Below, piece after piece: positions 19,194-28,108 of a stretch of DNA of 64,000 nucleotides. Position 1 is the stretch's first letter. Every line of letters starts with the position of its first letter. Below the pieces are notes generated by a model that worked only from the letters and a program-made list of their open reading frames with translations, made no database searches and had not been told where the DNA came from. The translations under genes were made by a program, and so were the position numbers. The stretch is from Pyrofollis japonicus (GTDB lineage: Archaea > Thermoproteota > Thermoprotei_A > Sulfolobales > Pyrodictiaceae): the NCBI RefSeq assembly GCF_033097485.1, contig NZ_AP028634.1, forward strand, positions 1,941,175-2,005,174, read 5' to 3'.

Positions 19194-19526
19194 TTAGAAG
19201 CCGAAGAGGCTCTCTAGTCCTGCTGCTAGCTGTTCCTCGCTCACAGCTTCCTCTTTCTTCTCCTCTTTCTTTTCTTCTTCCTCTTCCTTCTTCTCCTCTG
19301 CTGCGGCTGGCGCGGCTGCTGCTGGTGCAGCAGCTGGTGCTACGGGCATCGCCGTCGCGGACTTGATTACCTCGTCTATGTTTATGTTCTTTAGCGCGGC
19401 TACTACGGCTTTTACGCGTGCCTCGTCTACCTGTACTCCAGCTGCTTCGAGGACCTTCTTTAGGTTCTCTTCATTTATCTCTTTTCCAGCTGCGTGGAGC
19501 ATGAGGCTTGCATAGATGTATTCCAT
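19194..19526 (-). CDS. rpl12: Ribosomal protein P1 (archaeal L12)
   Basis: Acidic stalk protein of the large subunit, 110 residues, which recruits translation factors and binds P0. It shows the N-terminal helical dimer domain ([14 protein letters not shown] start, [14 protein letters not shown]), an Ala/Pro hinge, then a run of Glu/Lys and the C-terminal ESLFGF end typical of the archaeal protein. ATG 19526 gives the family's MEYIYAS start; GTG 19535 is in frame but adds three residues. In many archaea it follows L11-L1-P0; here it lies downstream of an isoaspartyl-peptidase gene instead, about 62 bases away, on the same strand. Confidence 0.95.
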   Translation of the reverse strand: MEYIYASLMLHAAGKEINEENLKKVLEAAGVQVDEARVKAVVAALKNINIDEVIKSATAMPVAPAAAPAAAAPAAAEEKKEEEEEKKEEKKEEAVSEEQLAAGLESLFGF

Positions 19527-19588
19527 TCCTCGCACCCCTCGCGCTAACCGTCTTCCCGTTCCACCCGGGGGATACGGCTCGGGTTTCT

Positions 19589-20557
19589 TTATCTTTCCGC
19601 CTCCCCTGTTACTCTGCGAAGCATTAAAGGTGTTGGGGTGGGGGCCTCGGCTCCGGCATACGCTATGGGCATGCCGTCCGTATTTATCGCGGCGGCCGCG
19701 TAGCCGTTAGCATCAACAACTATTATGCCGAGATTCTTTGATCCAAAGAGCCTAGTGTGGCGGGCCACAGCGGCCCTAGCAGCCTCCTCGACAGGAACGC
19801 CCTCAGCCACTAGATCTACTGCGTATACACAAGGCCTTCCAAGGATTATGGTCTCGCCTATGCCAGTTGCTGAGCAAGCCGCGACACCCCTTCTTGCGTA
19901 GAACCCAGCACCAGGTATCGGGGAGTCACCTACCCTGCCAGGATACTTGAGGGAGACTCCTCCCGTACTCGCCCCCGCGGCTAAACGCCCATTAACCAGA
20001 GCAGCGGCCCCAACAGTGTCACCATAGAGCTCCACTATCTTTCGAGCCCATGCGGGGCCTCCGCCCTTCCTCAGCTCGTCGCGTAGCCGTTGCCAGCGCT
20101 TAAGCGAGGCCTCAGAGGGCCCAGGGTGCTTCGGCAAACCAAGCTTCTTGGCAAGCTCGTCAGCAGCTTTACCGGCGATGATTACGTGGTCGAGGTTTAA
20201 GAGAATAAACTTTGCAAGCCTTATAGGATTACGTGGATAAGTGACAACAGCTACGCCTCCCGCTCGCATATCGTCGTCCATGAGTCCTGCATCCATCTCA
20301 ACCCTACCATCATATGTTAGCGTGCTTCCTGTGCCGGCATTGAGCACCCCACTATCTTCTAGAGCAGCGATAGCTTCAACAACCACCTCTATGGCGTTGT
20401 TCTTCTTCGTGGCCTCTAGTCCGGCCCTGGCCCCATTCTCAACAGCCTTAAGGACCTCGTCAAGGCGCTCAACTAGGCGCCAGCTGCCAGCCCCGCCGTG
20501 GACGATTACTGCGGGGTCGCCGAGCTTGATGGGCCCATAAACAGTTATTTCAGCCAA
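19589..20557 (-). CDS. Isoaspartyl peptidase/L-asparaginase (Ntn-hydrolase)
   Basis: 322-residue plant-type asparaginase: it removes isoaspartyl residues from peptides or hydrolyses asparagine. These are Ntn hydrolases made as a precursor that cleaves itself before a catalytic Thr. That Thr is visible in GDTVGAAAL near residue 180, and the product-binding GAST-GG and the N-terminal HGGAG (residues about 20) are present. TTG 20557 is used as start. It overlaps the upstream flavoprotein gene by 13 bases, so the two are translationally coupled, and rpl12 follows. Damaged aspartyl residues form fast at high temperature, so repair or scavenging of isoAsp peptides is a sensible role here (inference). 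Confidence 0.92.
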   Translation of the reverse strand: MAEITVYGPIKLGDPAVIVHGGAGSWRLVERLDEVLKAVENGARAGLEATKKNNAIEVVVEAIAALEDSGVLNAGTGSTLTYDGRVEMDAGLMDDDMRAGGVAVVTYPRNPIRLAKFILLNLDHVIIAGKAADELAKKLGLPKHPGPSEASLKRWQRLRDELRKGGGPAWARKIVELYGDTVGAAALVNGRLAAGASTGGVSLKYPGRVGDSPIPGAGFYARRGVAACSATGIGETIILGRPCVYAVDLVAEGVPVEEAARAAVARHTRLFGSKNLGIIVVDANGYAAAAINTDGMPIAYAGAEAPTPTPLMLRRVTGEAER

Positions 20558-21270
20558 GGCCTCTCTCGCCGCTGTTCAGCCTTATTCTTCTCGGCGACTT
20601 TTCTCGCCTCTTCCACAAGCGACTCGTATTCGTCTTCACCGATAAAGCGGTACCAAGGAGCCTCATTACTGCCCCTTAGCCTCTTAGTAGCCCTCACAAT
20701 GTTTAGTCCAAGATTGTATGCATCGCTTACAGCTTGCTTATCCTCAAGCACGTCACCCTTCCCATGATAGTAGGTCGTGCCCCATGCAGGTATATGGAAC
20801 CCCATATTCACGAGCGTCAACAAGGCCCATGAAAGCGCCATCGCTGCACCTGCTTCCTCGCCGACCGCAATTACGCCAGCAACCTTGCCGTCTAGCAAGC
20901 TCCTACCTACATGGTAAATCATGTTCTCGAGGCTTGTCATCCTATCAAACAAGTTCTTCAAGACACCGCTAGCCATAAACCAGTAGACGGGTGTCGAGAA
21001 AACAACAGCATCGCTTGCCAAGATCTTCTCAGCAACCTCGCCGAATCCGTCAACACCGCTCAACGGGCACTCCTTTCTCTCCTTGGGATACCTGCAGTTA
21101 AGATAGTAGTCGGAATAGCAGGCGAAGCAAGGCCCTATATTGTAATCGTAGAGATGTATTATTTCAGTCTCAGCACCCTCATTCTCGGCAGCCCTTAGGG
21201 CAATCCATAATAGTTTGAAGCTATTTCCATATTTTCTCGGAGATGCATGAATTCCTAGTACTCTTATCAT
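20545..21270 (-). CDS. NADPH-dependent FMN reductase/iron-sulfur flavoprotein family
   Basis: 241-residue flavodoxin-fold protein. The N-terminal GIHASPRKYGNS is the FMN phosphate loop of the NADPH-dependent FMN reductase family, and FSTPVYWFMASGVLKNLFDR is the usual flavin-contact helix region. Cysteines at about 48, 51, 61 and 70 (CFAC, then C and C in NCRYPKERKEC) resemble the compact cluster of iron-sulfur flavoproteins (Isf), so an Fe-S centre is possible; the spacing is wider than the canonical Isf motif. First gene of an apparent unit with the isoaspartyl peptidase and rpl12. Electron transfer to or from ferredoxin is the inferred role. Confidence 0.85.
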   Translation of the reverse strand: MIRVLGIHASPRKYGNSFKLLWIALRAAENEGAETEIIHLYDYNIGPCFACYSDYYLNCRYPKERKECPLSGVDGFGEVAEKILASDAVVFSTPVYWFMASGVLKNLFDRMTSLENMIYHVGRSLLDGKVAGVIAVGEEAGAAMALSWALLTLVNMGFHIPAWGTTYYHGKGDVLEDKQAVSDAYNLGLNIVRATKRLRGSNEAPWYRFIGEDEYESLVEEARKVAEKNKAEQRRERPWLK

Positions 21271-21366
21271 CCTTGCATCCCCGCAGCCTGAGGATAGGAC
21301 ACAGACCTTATTTAATGAATAATCGCTTCTCTACAAGACGCTTAGGGACATACAGCGATAATGTAT

Positions 21367-21384
21367 GTTGAACCCTGGTTCAAC
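21367..21384. promoter_or_regulatory. 18-bp palindrome upstream of tmk
   Basis: GTTGAACCCTGGTTCAAC: two perfect 8-base arms around CT. It lies 36 bases before the tmk start in the divergent gap with the flavoprotein gene, where an operator would overlap or follow the promoter. No regulator is identified. Confidence 0.5.
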
Positions 21385-21420
21385 TAGAACAAACAAAAGC
21401 ATGGAGGCCATGATGAAGCT

Positions 21421-22077
21421 ATGGCAAGCACTGCTAAGGGCTTCTACATTGTACTAGAAGGTATAGATGGTTCTGGCACAACAACACATACGGACTTGCT
21501 GGCGCAGCGTCTCCGGAGAACGGGTTACTGCGTAAAGACGTTTGAAGAGCCGAGCCGGGGTAAAATCGGTAACACCATACGCGAGTATCTTTCCAATGGG
21601 CCTTTTGACCAGAAACTACTTGCTCTCCTATTTGCAGCAGATAGGCGTGAGCAAGCAAAGGCGATTAGGGACACAATTAACCAGGGCTGTATTGCTCTTA
21701 GCGATCGGAGTTGGATATCAAGCCTAGTTTATCAAAGCTATGACGGATTTCCCTCTCCTGCACCTCTTGAATGGATTTATTCGGTCAATCGTTTTGCGCC
21801 TCGGCCAGATATATTGGTTTACATCGATGTTGAACCTGTTATTGCTTTTAAGAGAATAGTTATGCGTAGAAAGAAGCGTGACCTTCCCGAAACACTTGCT
21901 TCCCTTCGTGGCCTCTCAGCTCATTATAGAAAGTTATTACCAGTAATAGCGAAGATAATACCTGTTGTAATAATCGTTAAAGGATCCGTCAAGGGTGAGG
22001 AAAGAAGCATCGATATCGTGTCAAGGGATATTTTTGTCCGAGTATATGCGGCACTGAAGTATCTCGAGCATTACTAA
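21421..22077 (+). CDS. tmk: Thymidylate kinase
   Basis: dTMP to dTDP phosphorylation for DNA synthesis, 218 residues. The N-terminal P-loop region reads LEGIDGSGTTTHT, where most thymidylate kinases have GxDGxGKT/S; the lysine is Thr here. The dTMP site (EEPS then RGKIGNTIREYL) and the DRY-like motif SDRSWISSLVYQ are present, as is a lid with R/K (MRRKKRD). The family is clear despite the P-loop change, which I have seen in some other archaeal relatives (memory, unverified). GGAGG at 21403-21407 lies 13 bases before ATG 21421. The FeoA-like gene follows at 117 bases. Confidence 0.88.
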   Translation: MASTAKGFYIVLEGIDGSGTTTHTDLLAQRLRRTGYCVKTFEEPSRGKIGNTIREYLSNGPFDQKLLALLFAADRREQAKAIRDTINQGCIALSDRSWISSLVYQSYDGFPSPAPLEWIYSVNRFAPRPDILVYIDVEPVIAFKRIVMRRKKRDLPETLASLRGLSAHYRKLLPVIAKIIPVVIIVKGSVKGEERSIDIVSRDIFVRVYAALKYLEHY

Positions 22078-22194
22078 GCCATCTACTTGTATCCAGCGGC
22101 AAAAGAGCTACAAACTGCCCCAGCTTAGAGGATTGTTTGGGGCTGTATACTTCGTCAACGCTGTTAACATGGGCAAGGCGAAGGAGCGGGGTAG

Positions 22195-22449
22195 ATGGTG
22201 TTGCAGTCTTCGGGAAAAACTAGGGGCCTCGTGACCCTCGATATGCTTCCGCCTGGTGCACGCGCACGCGTGGTGCGTATTGATGCAGGCGTACGCGCCG
22301 TTAGAAGGATAATGGAGATGGGATTAACGCCTGGCACAGTAATAGAGGTCGTTATGAGTTATGGTGGCCCGATTCTTGTTCGTGTTCGCGGCAGTGTTAT
22401 TGCTATCGGGAGAGGTATTGCTAGGAAGATACTTGTTGAGCCTTTGTAG
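22195..22449 (+). CDS. feoA: FeoA-domain protein
   Basis: 84-residue SH3-like FeoA domain. Conserved features: a LPPGARARVVRID start, MGLTPGTVIEVV in the middle and IGRGIARKILVE at the end. FeoA normally regulates the ferrous iron permease FeoB; no feoB lies in this window, though iron uptake is hinted at by the 3.2-6.3 kb importer. AAGGAG at 22181-22186 is a good ribosome-binding site for ATG 22195. The closing gene of the tmk group or a separate unit; the gene ends just before the convergent RNA methylase. Confidence 0.85.
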   Translation: MVLQSSGKTRGLVTLDMLPPGARARVVRIDAGVRAVRRIMEMGLTPGTVIEVVMSYGGPILVRVRGSVIAIGRGIARKILVEPL

Positions 22450-22467
22450 GAACGCCTAGATCATCGG

Positions 22468-23733
22468 CTATTCTTTTAGCAGTAATGCTACAAAGCCGCC
22501 AGTGCACCGAGATATGTGGGGGTATATCCTCTGAGTGCCTGGCACTAGGCCCTCAACTCCTATCATGGGCTCAGCCTTAGCTATTACAAGCCCCTCTTCC
22601 TCGGCAACAGTCTGTACTACCTTCTCGTTCTCCTCCAAGGTGAGCGTGCATGTCGAATACACTATTCTTGCTCCTCGCCTCGCGCTCTTGGCTGCGGTTC
22701 GTAGGCCCTCGATCTGTACTTTCACAAGTTTGTTGAGTATGTGCTTACCCGCTCTTTCTAGGAACAATCGTGTCTCCGGGCTGTGGCCTAGCCTACCCAT
22801 ACTGGTACAGTCAGGGTCAATTATGACGAGGTCTGCGGCATTGCGGCGAAGCGGGGGATCCAGTGCATCCGCTTCGATTGGGTCAATGATCCATACTCCT
22901 TGCTTTCTTGTCAGCTTTTTCTCGTCTACTGTTCTCCGCCGAGACAGCTCTAGCCCAGCTATGTAGCCGGCTGCACCTCTCCAGGCTAGGTGCGAGGCCT
23001 TGTTCCCAGGTGCGCTAAAGAGGTCGACGACGAGGCGCCCCTCTTTTGCGACATGGGCTATGAGTGCAGCAGCTCGATCTTGTACATAGAATAGCCTTTG
23101 ATCGAGTCTTCCTAGCGCGCCTGGCTGGATATCAACTGCTTCCAGCAGATCATCCAGCACTGGGTCAGGCCTTGCACGGATACCTAGCTCTTCTAGCTTC
23201 CCTATGGCTTCTTCCCTGGATATTATGGACTTGTTTATTCTTATCCAGAGAGGCGTTGGCTCCTGGAGTGCTTTAAGGAGGGCTTCTAGGCCACCGGGCG
23301 GATTAGTCTTCGCAAGCTCTTCTACAACCCAGTCCGGAAGACTATAGAGTATAGCAAGTTTGCGGAGCCCTTGCAGATCGTCAACAACCTCCTCTGGTAC
23401 AATGCCGCGGAGGCATTGTACTACCTCTCTCGACAAACCAGTTGCGTCCACGATTCTATCGATGCTGACAACCTCTCGGAACATTGCCTCGTAGGCACCT
23501 ACAAGAACAATCCATCCACGAGGCCTTCCACGCACCTCTCCCCGGTACCCGCAGCGGCGAAGAGCATGCACTAGTAGACGATAGTTGCGTAGAACCCCGA
23601 GGCAGAGTGCATTAAGTAGCGGCCTTGGCACTTGGGGCCTCTCACGCTCAATGAAGTATCTAATAGAGTATAGTGTGGCCTCAACTCTTGACAATATCTT
23701 TGCACACGTCGTTTCAACGAGTTCACCGTGCAT
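22468..23733 (-). CDS. m5C RNA methyltransferase (NSUN/RsmB family)
   Basis: 421-residue S-adenosylmethionine-dependent RNA cytosine-5 methylase of the NOL1/NOP2/Sun group. An N-terminal NusB-like helical region is followed by the Rossmann core: SAM motif DLFSAPGNKASHLA, motif IV DPDCTSMGR (Cys needed for release, usually DAPCSG) and motif VI YSTCTLTLEENE with the nucleophilic Cys. Two cysteines in place support activity. The RNA target (rRNA or tRNA) is not decided by sequence. ATG 23733. Convergent with feoA; separated from the epimerase gene by a divergent gap of 145 bases in which no feature was found. Confidence 0.9.
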   Translation of the reverse strand: MHGELVETTCAKILSRVEATLYSIRYFIERERPQVPRPLLNALCLGVLRNYRLLVHALRRCGYRGEVRGRPRGWIVLVGAYEAMFREVVSIDRIVDATGLSREVVQCLRGIVPEEVVDDLQGLRKLAILYSLPDWVVEELAKTNPPGGLEALLKALQEPTPLWIRINKSIISREEAIGKLEELGIRARPDPVLDDLLEAVDIQPGALGRLDQRLFYVQDRAAALIAHVAKEGRLVVDLFSAPGNKASHLAWRGAAGYIAGLELSRRRTVDEKKLTRKQGVWIIDPIEADALDPPLRRNAADLVIIDPDCTSMGRLGHSPETRLFLERAGKHILNKLVKVQIEGLRTAAKSARRGARIVYSTCTLTLEENEKVVQTVAEEEGLVIAKAEPMIGVEGLVPGTQRIYPHISRCTGGFVALLLKE

Positions 23734-23878
23734 TGTGTCTATTCACCCTCATTGAGCGACGGCCCCTCCTTGTGGGGCTGGCTAAGTACAGCATTTCAAC
23801 AAATAAGGGGGGTCTTGATACGCTCGGACAGCGGTGTCCCAAGAGGACGTCCCTCGCGGAGACTGGTGCATAAGCATT

Positions 23879-24901
23879 ATGGGCTCAGTGCTCCTCGTTG
23901 GCGGCGTAGGCTATCTTGGCTACAACCTCGCCAAGGAGCATAAGGCTAGAGGCGACAGTGTATACATTGTTGCGAGAAAGAGTAGCTCCGAGAAACGATC
24001 GCAGCTATTCTCCGAGCTCTCGGCCCTTGCCGATAAAAGCGTCTTGCTAAACAACCTCGTGGAGGCCTCGTCTATAAGGAACACGATTGATGGCATCGGT
24101 TGCCCCTCAATAACTTATCTCCTAACGGGCAGACTTCAAGGCACATTTAAGGAAATGCGGGAAGCGCATGTAACCGTCCCCCTCGCTTGGGCCAGGGTTC
24201 TTGCGCAGCGCTGTAAGGACACGCTAGTCGTCTACGTTAGTAGTGTCGCATCCGTTGGGGACCCGAGCGCTTGTAGTGATGGAGTAAGTGTTGCCGAAGA
24301 AAAGAACCACTTAGAGGGGTGCTTACCGCTGTCAGCTTATAGCCGCACTAAGGCCGAGGGCGAGAAAGAGATCATAAGGCTTTGTAGAGAGGGTGACGCC
24401 CGCGCAGCCGTTCTTCGCCCAGGCCTTCTTGTCGGCGAGTGGAGCTACCACAAAGAATGGAGGCTAATGTATCGCTTAGCTAAGCTGCGTCTACGTCTAC
24501 GCGGAGGCCCCTATCTTCACGCAGTAGCCGCAAAGGATCTTGCAAAGGCCTCGGTAATAATAGACGAGTCTTTGAGAAAGCCGTGCAACTGGTTCTACGC
24601 GACTCCGTGGAGGACGCGGCTAGGCTCTCTACATGAGATTATCCTACAAGGGCTCGGCGTAAAAAACGCGTTACCGCTACCATTTCCCTCACGGATACCA
24701 GCAAGCGGCGTCATGAAGGACTTCCTCGTCCAGCAACGCTACTCGTTTGAGCCAAGGCTATTAAACGAGCTAGGAATGGAGTGGACGCCGCTCGAGTACG
24801 CAGTCAACGAGGCAGTGGAATGGATGAAAACACACTGGGGTAGGAAAATTGCCTCCAATAAAAGAAGGGTCAGTGCAAGGACTCACGTGGTACTAGTTTA
24901 G
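23879..24901 (+). CDS. NAD-dependent epimerase/dehydratase family protein
   Basis: Extended short-chain dehydrogenase, about 340 residues. Rossmann start LLVGGVGYLGYNLA gives the GxxGxxG nucleotide loop, and the catalytic YxxxK is in AYSRTKAEGEKEI near residue 160 (counted from ATG 23879). The Ser of the triad is in VYVSSVASVG. The open frame extends to 23834, but ATG 23879 starts exactly at the Rossmann strand. The C-terminal half is divergent, so sugar-nucleotide epimerase, dehydratase or another redox substrate cannot be separated. No sugar-biosynthesis neighbours. Confidence 0.82.
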   Translation: MGSVLLVGGVGYLGYNLAKEHKARGDSVYIVARKSSSEKRSQLFSELSALADKSVLLNNLVEASSIRNTIDGIGCPSITYLLTGRLQGTFKEMREAHVTVPLAWARVLAQRCKDTLVVYVSSVASVGDPSACSDGVSVAEEKNHLEGCLPLSAYSRTKAEGEKEIIRLCREGDARAAVLRPGLLVGEWSYHKEWRLMYRLAKLRLRLRGGPYLHAVAAKDLAKASVIIDESLRKPCNWFYATPWRTRLGSLHEIILQGLGVKNALPLPFPSRIPASGVMKDFLVQQRYSFEPRLLNELGMEWTPLEYAVNEAVEWMKTHWGRKIASNKRRVSARTHVVLV

Positions 24902-24964
24902 GGTTTTGAGGCTAACACTAAACAAGGGGGGCAAGGCCGACAGATAACTAGAGGGAGTAAAAGT

Positions 24965-25645
24965 ATGGTTGAACAAGTGAAGCCCGAGGAGCTAAGCTTT
25001 GAAGAAGGTGTCTTCCTAGTCAAGCTTGCTCGCAGAAGCGTAGAGAACTACCTGCTGCATGGCAAGAAGATAGAGCCACCGCCAGATACTCCGGAGAAGC
25101 TGCGCCGCCTGGGAGCAGCCTTCGTAACAATAACGACGTACTATGGCCCAGAATCCCGCGAACTAAGGGGCTGTATCGGCTACATATTCCCGGTAAAGAG
25201 CCTTGTTGAAACAGTTATAGACGTTGCTATAGAGGCTGCGGTAAACGATCCGCGATTCCCACCGATGAACCCTGACGAGCTGGATCGTGTCACGTTCGAG
25301 GTAACTGTTCTTGGGCCCTTGGAGCAGCTTCCACGAAACCCTGAAGAGAGACCAAAGGCCTTCACTATAGGCCGCCACGGCCTCTTCGCCAAGAAGGGTA
25401 TCCTTCAGGGCGTCTTGCTGCCAGAGGTTCCAGTCGAATACTTGTGGGATGAGGAGACGTTCCTTGCAGAGACATGTGTTAAGGCCGGTATGCCGCCGAG
25501 TTGTTGGCTAGACCCCGAGGTAGAGTTCTACAGGTTCTCTGGTAGGGATTGGCGCGAGAAAGAACCAAGAGGCGATATCGAGGAACGAGACCTTGTCCAA
25601 GAGTATAAAAAGCTACTAGAAAAATATGCCGGGATAAAGAGGTAG
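24965..25645 (+). CDS. AMMECR1-domain protein
   Basis: 226 residues, with the family signature RGCIGY after a beta strand and a conserved NDPRFPPM. A widely conserved protein in archaea, often linked with Memo and a radical SAM enzyme (AmmeMemoRadiSam set); the biochemical function is unknown. Here the Memo gene is 3.8 kb away on the opposite strand. The gene is followed by an ASCH-domain gene 2-11 bases later, so the two are an operon. Confidence 0.93.
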   Translation: MVEQVKPEELSFEEGVFLVKLARRSVENYLLHGKKIEPPPDTPEKLRRLGAAFVTITTYYGPESRELRGCIGYIFPVKSLVETVIDVAIEAAVNDPRFPPMNPDELDRVTFEVTVLGPLEQLPRNPEERPKAFTIGRHGLFAKKGILQGVLLPEVPVEYLWDEETFLAETCVKAGMPPSCWLDPEVEFYRFSGRDWREKEPRGDIEERDLVQEYKKLLEKYAGIKR

Positions 25646-25656
25646 CGGTGGCGGCT

Positions 25657-26163
25657 ATGCGTCGGCGTCGACAATTACAGCAAGCACCCCAGGCTCTAAC
25701 AGAACAGGGCGAGGAGATGTACCTAATATCGATAAGGCCTGTCTACGCCTACCAGATCTTCCGTGCAACAAAGAGGTTCGAGCTGCGCCGCAACGTTATT
25801 GGGCGAATACCGGAAGGCGCGGTCATGGTCGTCTATGCCTCGGGCAACGTGAGGGCGATAATAGGGGAGTTCCGCGTAGGCAAAGTAATTGAAGGAACAG
25901 CTGAGGAGGTATGGAAACAAGTCCTTGCGGAGAAAGACCACGGTATACGTGGGGACGCATGGCGCTATATTAAGGGAGCAGAGAAGGCTATGGCGCTGGA
26001 AGTAGTAAATCCCGTGCTGTATCCGCGCAAGGTTACACTCGAAGAGATAAGGCGCATTATACCGGGCTGGAACCCGCCTCTGAGCTATAAGGTTCTCCGC
26101 GAAGGAGAGCCAGTCTACGAGCTCGTAATTAAGCGGCTGCGCCGGCTCGCAGGTTTAGAATAA
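25657..26163 (+). CDS. ASCH/PUA-like domain protein (DUF365 type)
   Basis: About 168 residues. The core, from YLISIRPVYAYQIFRATKRFELRR, is a PUA-like/ASCH fold found in predicted RNA-binding or translation-associated regulators; the ligand is unknown. The basic first 20 residues (RRRRQLQ) may be disordered. Start candidates: GTG 25648, ATG 25657, or ATG 25717, which would begin at the domain with GGCGAGGAG immediately upstream. I use 25657. It sits right after the AMMECR1 gene. Confidence 0.8.
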   Translation: MRRRRQLQQAPQALTEQGEEMYLISIRPVYAYQIFRATKRFELRRNVIGRIPEGAVMVVYASGNVRAIIGEFRVGKVIEGTAEEVWKQVLAEKDHGIRGDAWRYIKGAEKAMALEVVNPVLYPRKVTLEEIRRIIPGWNPPLSYKVLREGEPVYELVIKRLRRLAGLE

Positions 26164-26179
26164 AGAGTTCGAAAGAACC

Positions 26180-27355
26180 TTACTTCTTGGACTTTATTTC
26201 AACAATATCCCCATCGCTTAGGACGTGGTCTAGGCCCACCCTCTCGCCGGGGTACTTGGCTGAAGGGCCCCATATCTTGGCGTACTCGAAATACTCTATG
26301 AGATCGCTATGAATGTGCTCGGCCAGGTCGCGTACTGTTGCTCCCCGGGGTAGTACGACAGGTGTTTTGCTTACCTCGCCGTTCGGCCTCTTAGTGTAAA
26401 CACGTATAATGTCTAGCCTCTTGAACAATACTTCCCCTATTTTGTCAAGGTTTAGTCCTGTTTTTGCTGAGACTGGGATAAGCCATACTCCTTTCTCCTT
26501 GTTCCGCTTAACGTACTCGTAGAGCGGTTTGTAGTTCTCAGATGCTCCTGGCAAGTCAGCTTTGTTTGCAAGTATGATCGCCGGCCGGTATACGCTGCTA
26601 CGCAGCACAGCCATCTCTATGTCGTCAAGGCTTACCTCCCCCTCAATGTATACCTTTGCCCTATATATGCGGTAGTTGGCAAGGATCTTCTCAACGTCCC
26701 TCACAGTCCCGTCAATTATCTTGCCCGTGCCCAATACTTGTATGCCGTGCTCTCCCCCCTTCTCTATCCTAACGGTCCCTCTCGGCTTCTCAACGTGTAT
26801 GCCGTGCTCTAAGAGTATACGCTTCACTTCAAGGTATTGTTTAAGGGCATCATCCTCCAGGCTAACAACGATTATAACCGCATCGGCATTCCGCACGATG
26901 CCAGTAACCCTTGGTATGTATTGGGCAGCATCCTCGGAGAGAGGTGGTGTATCCACAAGCTGGAAGTAAATATCCTTATACGGGAGCATACCCGGCACTG
27001 GTAGAGTCGTCGAGAATGGATAGTCCGCTACCCTAGTCTTCGCACCTGTAAGCCTCTGCACAAGCAAGCTCTTACCACTATTAGGGGGACCAATAACCGC
27101 GACTTGTGCTGCCCCCTCTTTCTCAACAAAGATCCTCGGGCCGCCGCCGCCAGTCTTCTTCCTCTTCCGCTCCTCTAGTTCCTCGCGTAGTTCTGCTAGC
27201 CTTTTCCTAGCCCAGAGCAATAGATTCTCAGCGCCTTTATGCTTAGGAGCAACGCTGAGAAACTCTTCAAGAGCCCTAATCTTTTCTTCAAGAGTCTTAG
27301 CCTCGCTGTACTTCGCGAGCTTGGCCTGCGCTTCCGGCGACAAGTTGGCAGGCAT
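26180..27355 (-). CDS. DRG/Obg-type GTPase with TGS domain
   Basis: 391-residue translational GTPase of the DRG family (archaeal homologue of developmentally regulated GTP-binding protein). Order: N-terminal helical region (residues 1-75, with basic ERKRKK), G domain with G1 GPPNSGKS near 89, DTPPL (G3), NKADL (G4) and SAK (G5), and a C-terminal TGS domain (from about 320). G3 is DTPPL rather than the DTPG of many GTPases, in line with the HAS/DRG group. Known partners in eukaryotes bind ribosomes; ribosome association here is inference. TTATTT-like sequence upstream in the 213-base gap could be a promoter. Confidence 0.92.
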   Translation of the reverse strand: MPANLSPEAQAKLAKYSEAKTLEEKIRALEEFLSVAPKHKGAENLLLWARKRLAELREELEERKRKKTGGGGPRIFVEKEGAAQVAVIGPPNSGKSLLVQRLTGAKTRVADYPFSTTLPVPGMLPYKDIYFQLVDTPPLSEDAAQYIPRVTGIVRNADAVIIVVSLEDDALKQYLEVKRILLEHGIHVEKPRGTVRIEKGGEHGIQVLGTGKIIDGTVRDVEKILANYRIYRAKVYIEGEVSLDDIEMAVLRSSVYRPAIILANKADLPGASENYKPLYEYVKRNKEKGVWLIPVSAKTGLNLDKIGEVLFKRLDIIRVYTKRPNGEVSKTPVVLPRGATVRDLAEHIHSDLIEYFEYAKIWGPSAKYPGERVGLDHVLSDGDIVEIKSKK

Positions 27356-27568
27356 CGTCTCCTTCCTCCAGAACCCTGGTTGGAAAGAGGCTTTTTGGAA
27401 TCCCAGCCTAGAAGGAACACATAGAAGCTTATAGAGTTTCCATCATAGGGCATAAGGCCTGGTGGATACGATAGTCTTGCTCGCTACTATTTTGAGAGAA
27501 AAGAGTCACAGCAATGCTGCGAGAGGTGTGGGATACAATAGGCAAGGTTCTTAAGCAATATCAGGGTT

Positions 27569-28009
27569 CTAGTGCTGCTTCCTCCTTATCTTGGACTTGA
27601 GCTTCTCCTTGGCGCTGTCTATTGTGCCTAGGCCTCTTAGAGCTATTTTTCCTTCAAGAGTCAACGGGTATTCTATGTTCTCGTAGTGCTTTGAGAAGAA
27701 AACATAACTAACAAGTATGAGCAAGGTTGTTATCACTAGCCCAGTAATTGTATTAATAATGCTGTGCATTATAGTGCTGATGAATAACTGTATGCCAGTG
27801 CTCGCGAACCGCATGAGTACTATAGAGAACGTATTAAATATGAATGCAATAAACATGTAGATGTAAACCATGTGTGCCATTCCCGGCAAGCTTCGCCCAT
27901 ATTTCCTGGCAAGTGTAGCGTCATGGTTCCGTCTAGCAAGCCTTCTACCAGTATTAATTGACAACAAGATACCAAGTACTGCTAGCAACAAGCTCAGAGT
28001 CCTAAGCAC
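27569..28009 (-). CDS. Small membrane protein, 146 aa
   Basis: No family recognised. Three hydrophobic segments are predicted: residues about 1-17, 48-66 and 82-107, with a basic loop (TGRRLARRNHD) after the first and a basic tail (KEKLKSKIRRKQH). Probably a three-pass membrane protein with a cytoplasmic C-terminus. It is divergent from a single-pass extracytoplasmic protein gene with 99 bases between. A structural or regulatory membrane role is possible. Confidence 0.62.
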   Translation of the reverse strand: MLRTLSLLLAVLGILLSINTGRRLARRNHDATLARKYGRSLPGMAHMVYIYMFIAFIFNTFSIVLMRFASTGIQLFISTIMHSIINTITGLVITTLLILVSYVFFSKHYENIEYPLTLEGKIALRGLGTIDSAKEKLKSKIRRKQH

Positions 28010-28108
28010 TAGACACTACACCCTAGCCTACTAGGACTAGTGCACCCTCTATGGCTAGAGTAATATACTTTCTCCAGTCCTCGCAACCAGGGAGTAGGGC
28101 AAAGGAGT

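Noticed and set aside
19103..19366. Plus-strand open frame over the rpl12 region
   Set aside because: Low-complexity Leu/Pro/Ser peptide antisense to the Ala/Glu/Lys-rich part of rpl12.
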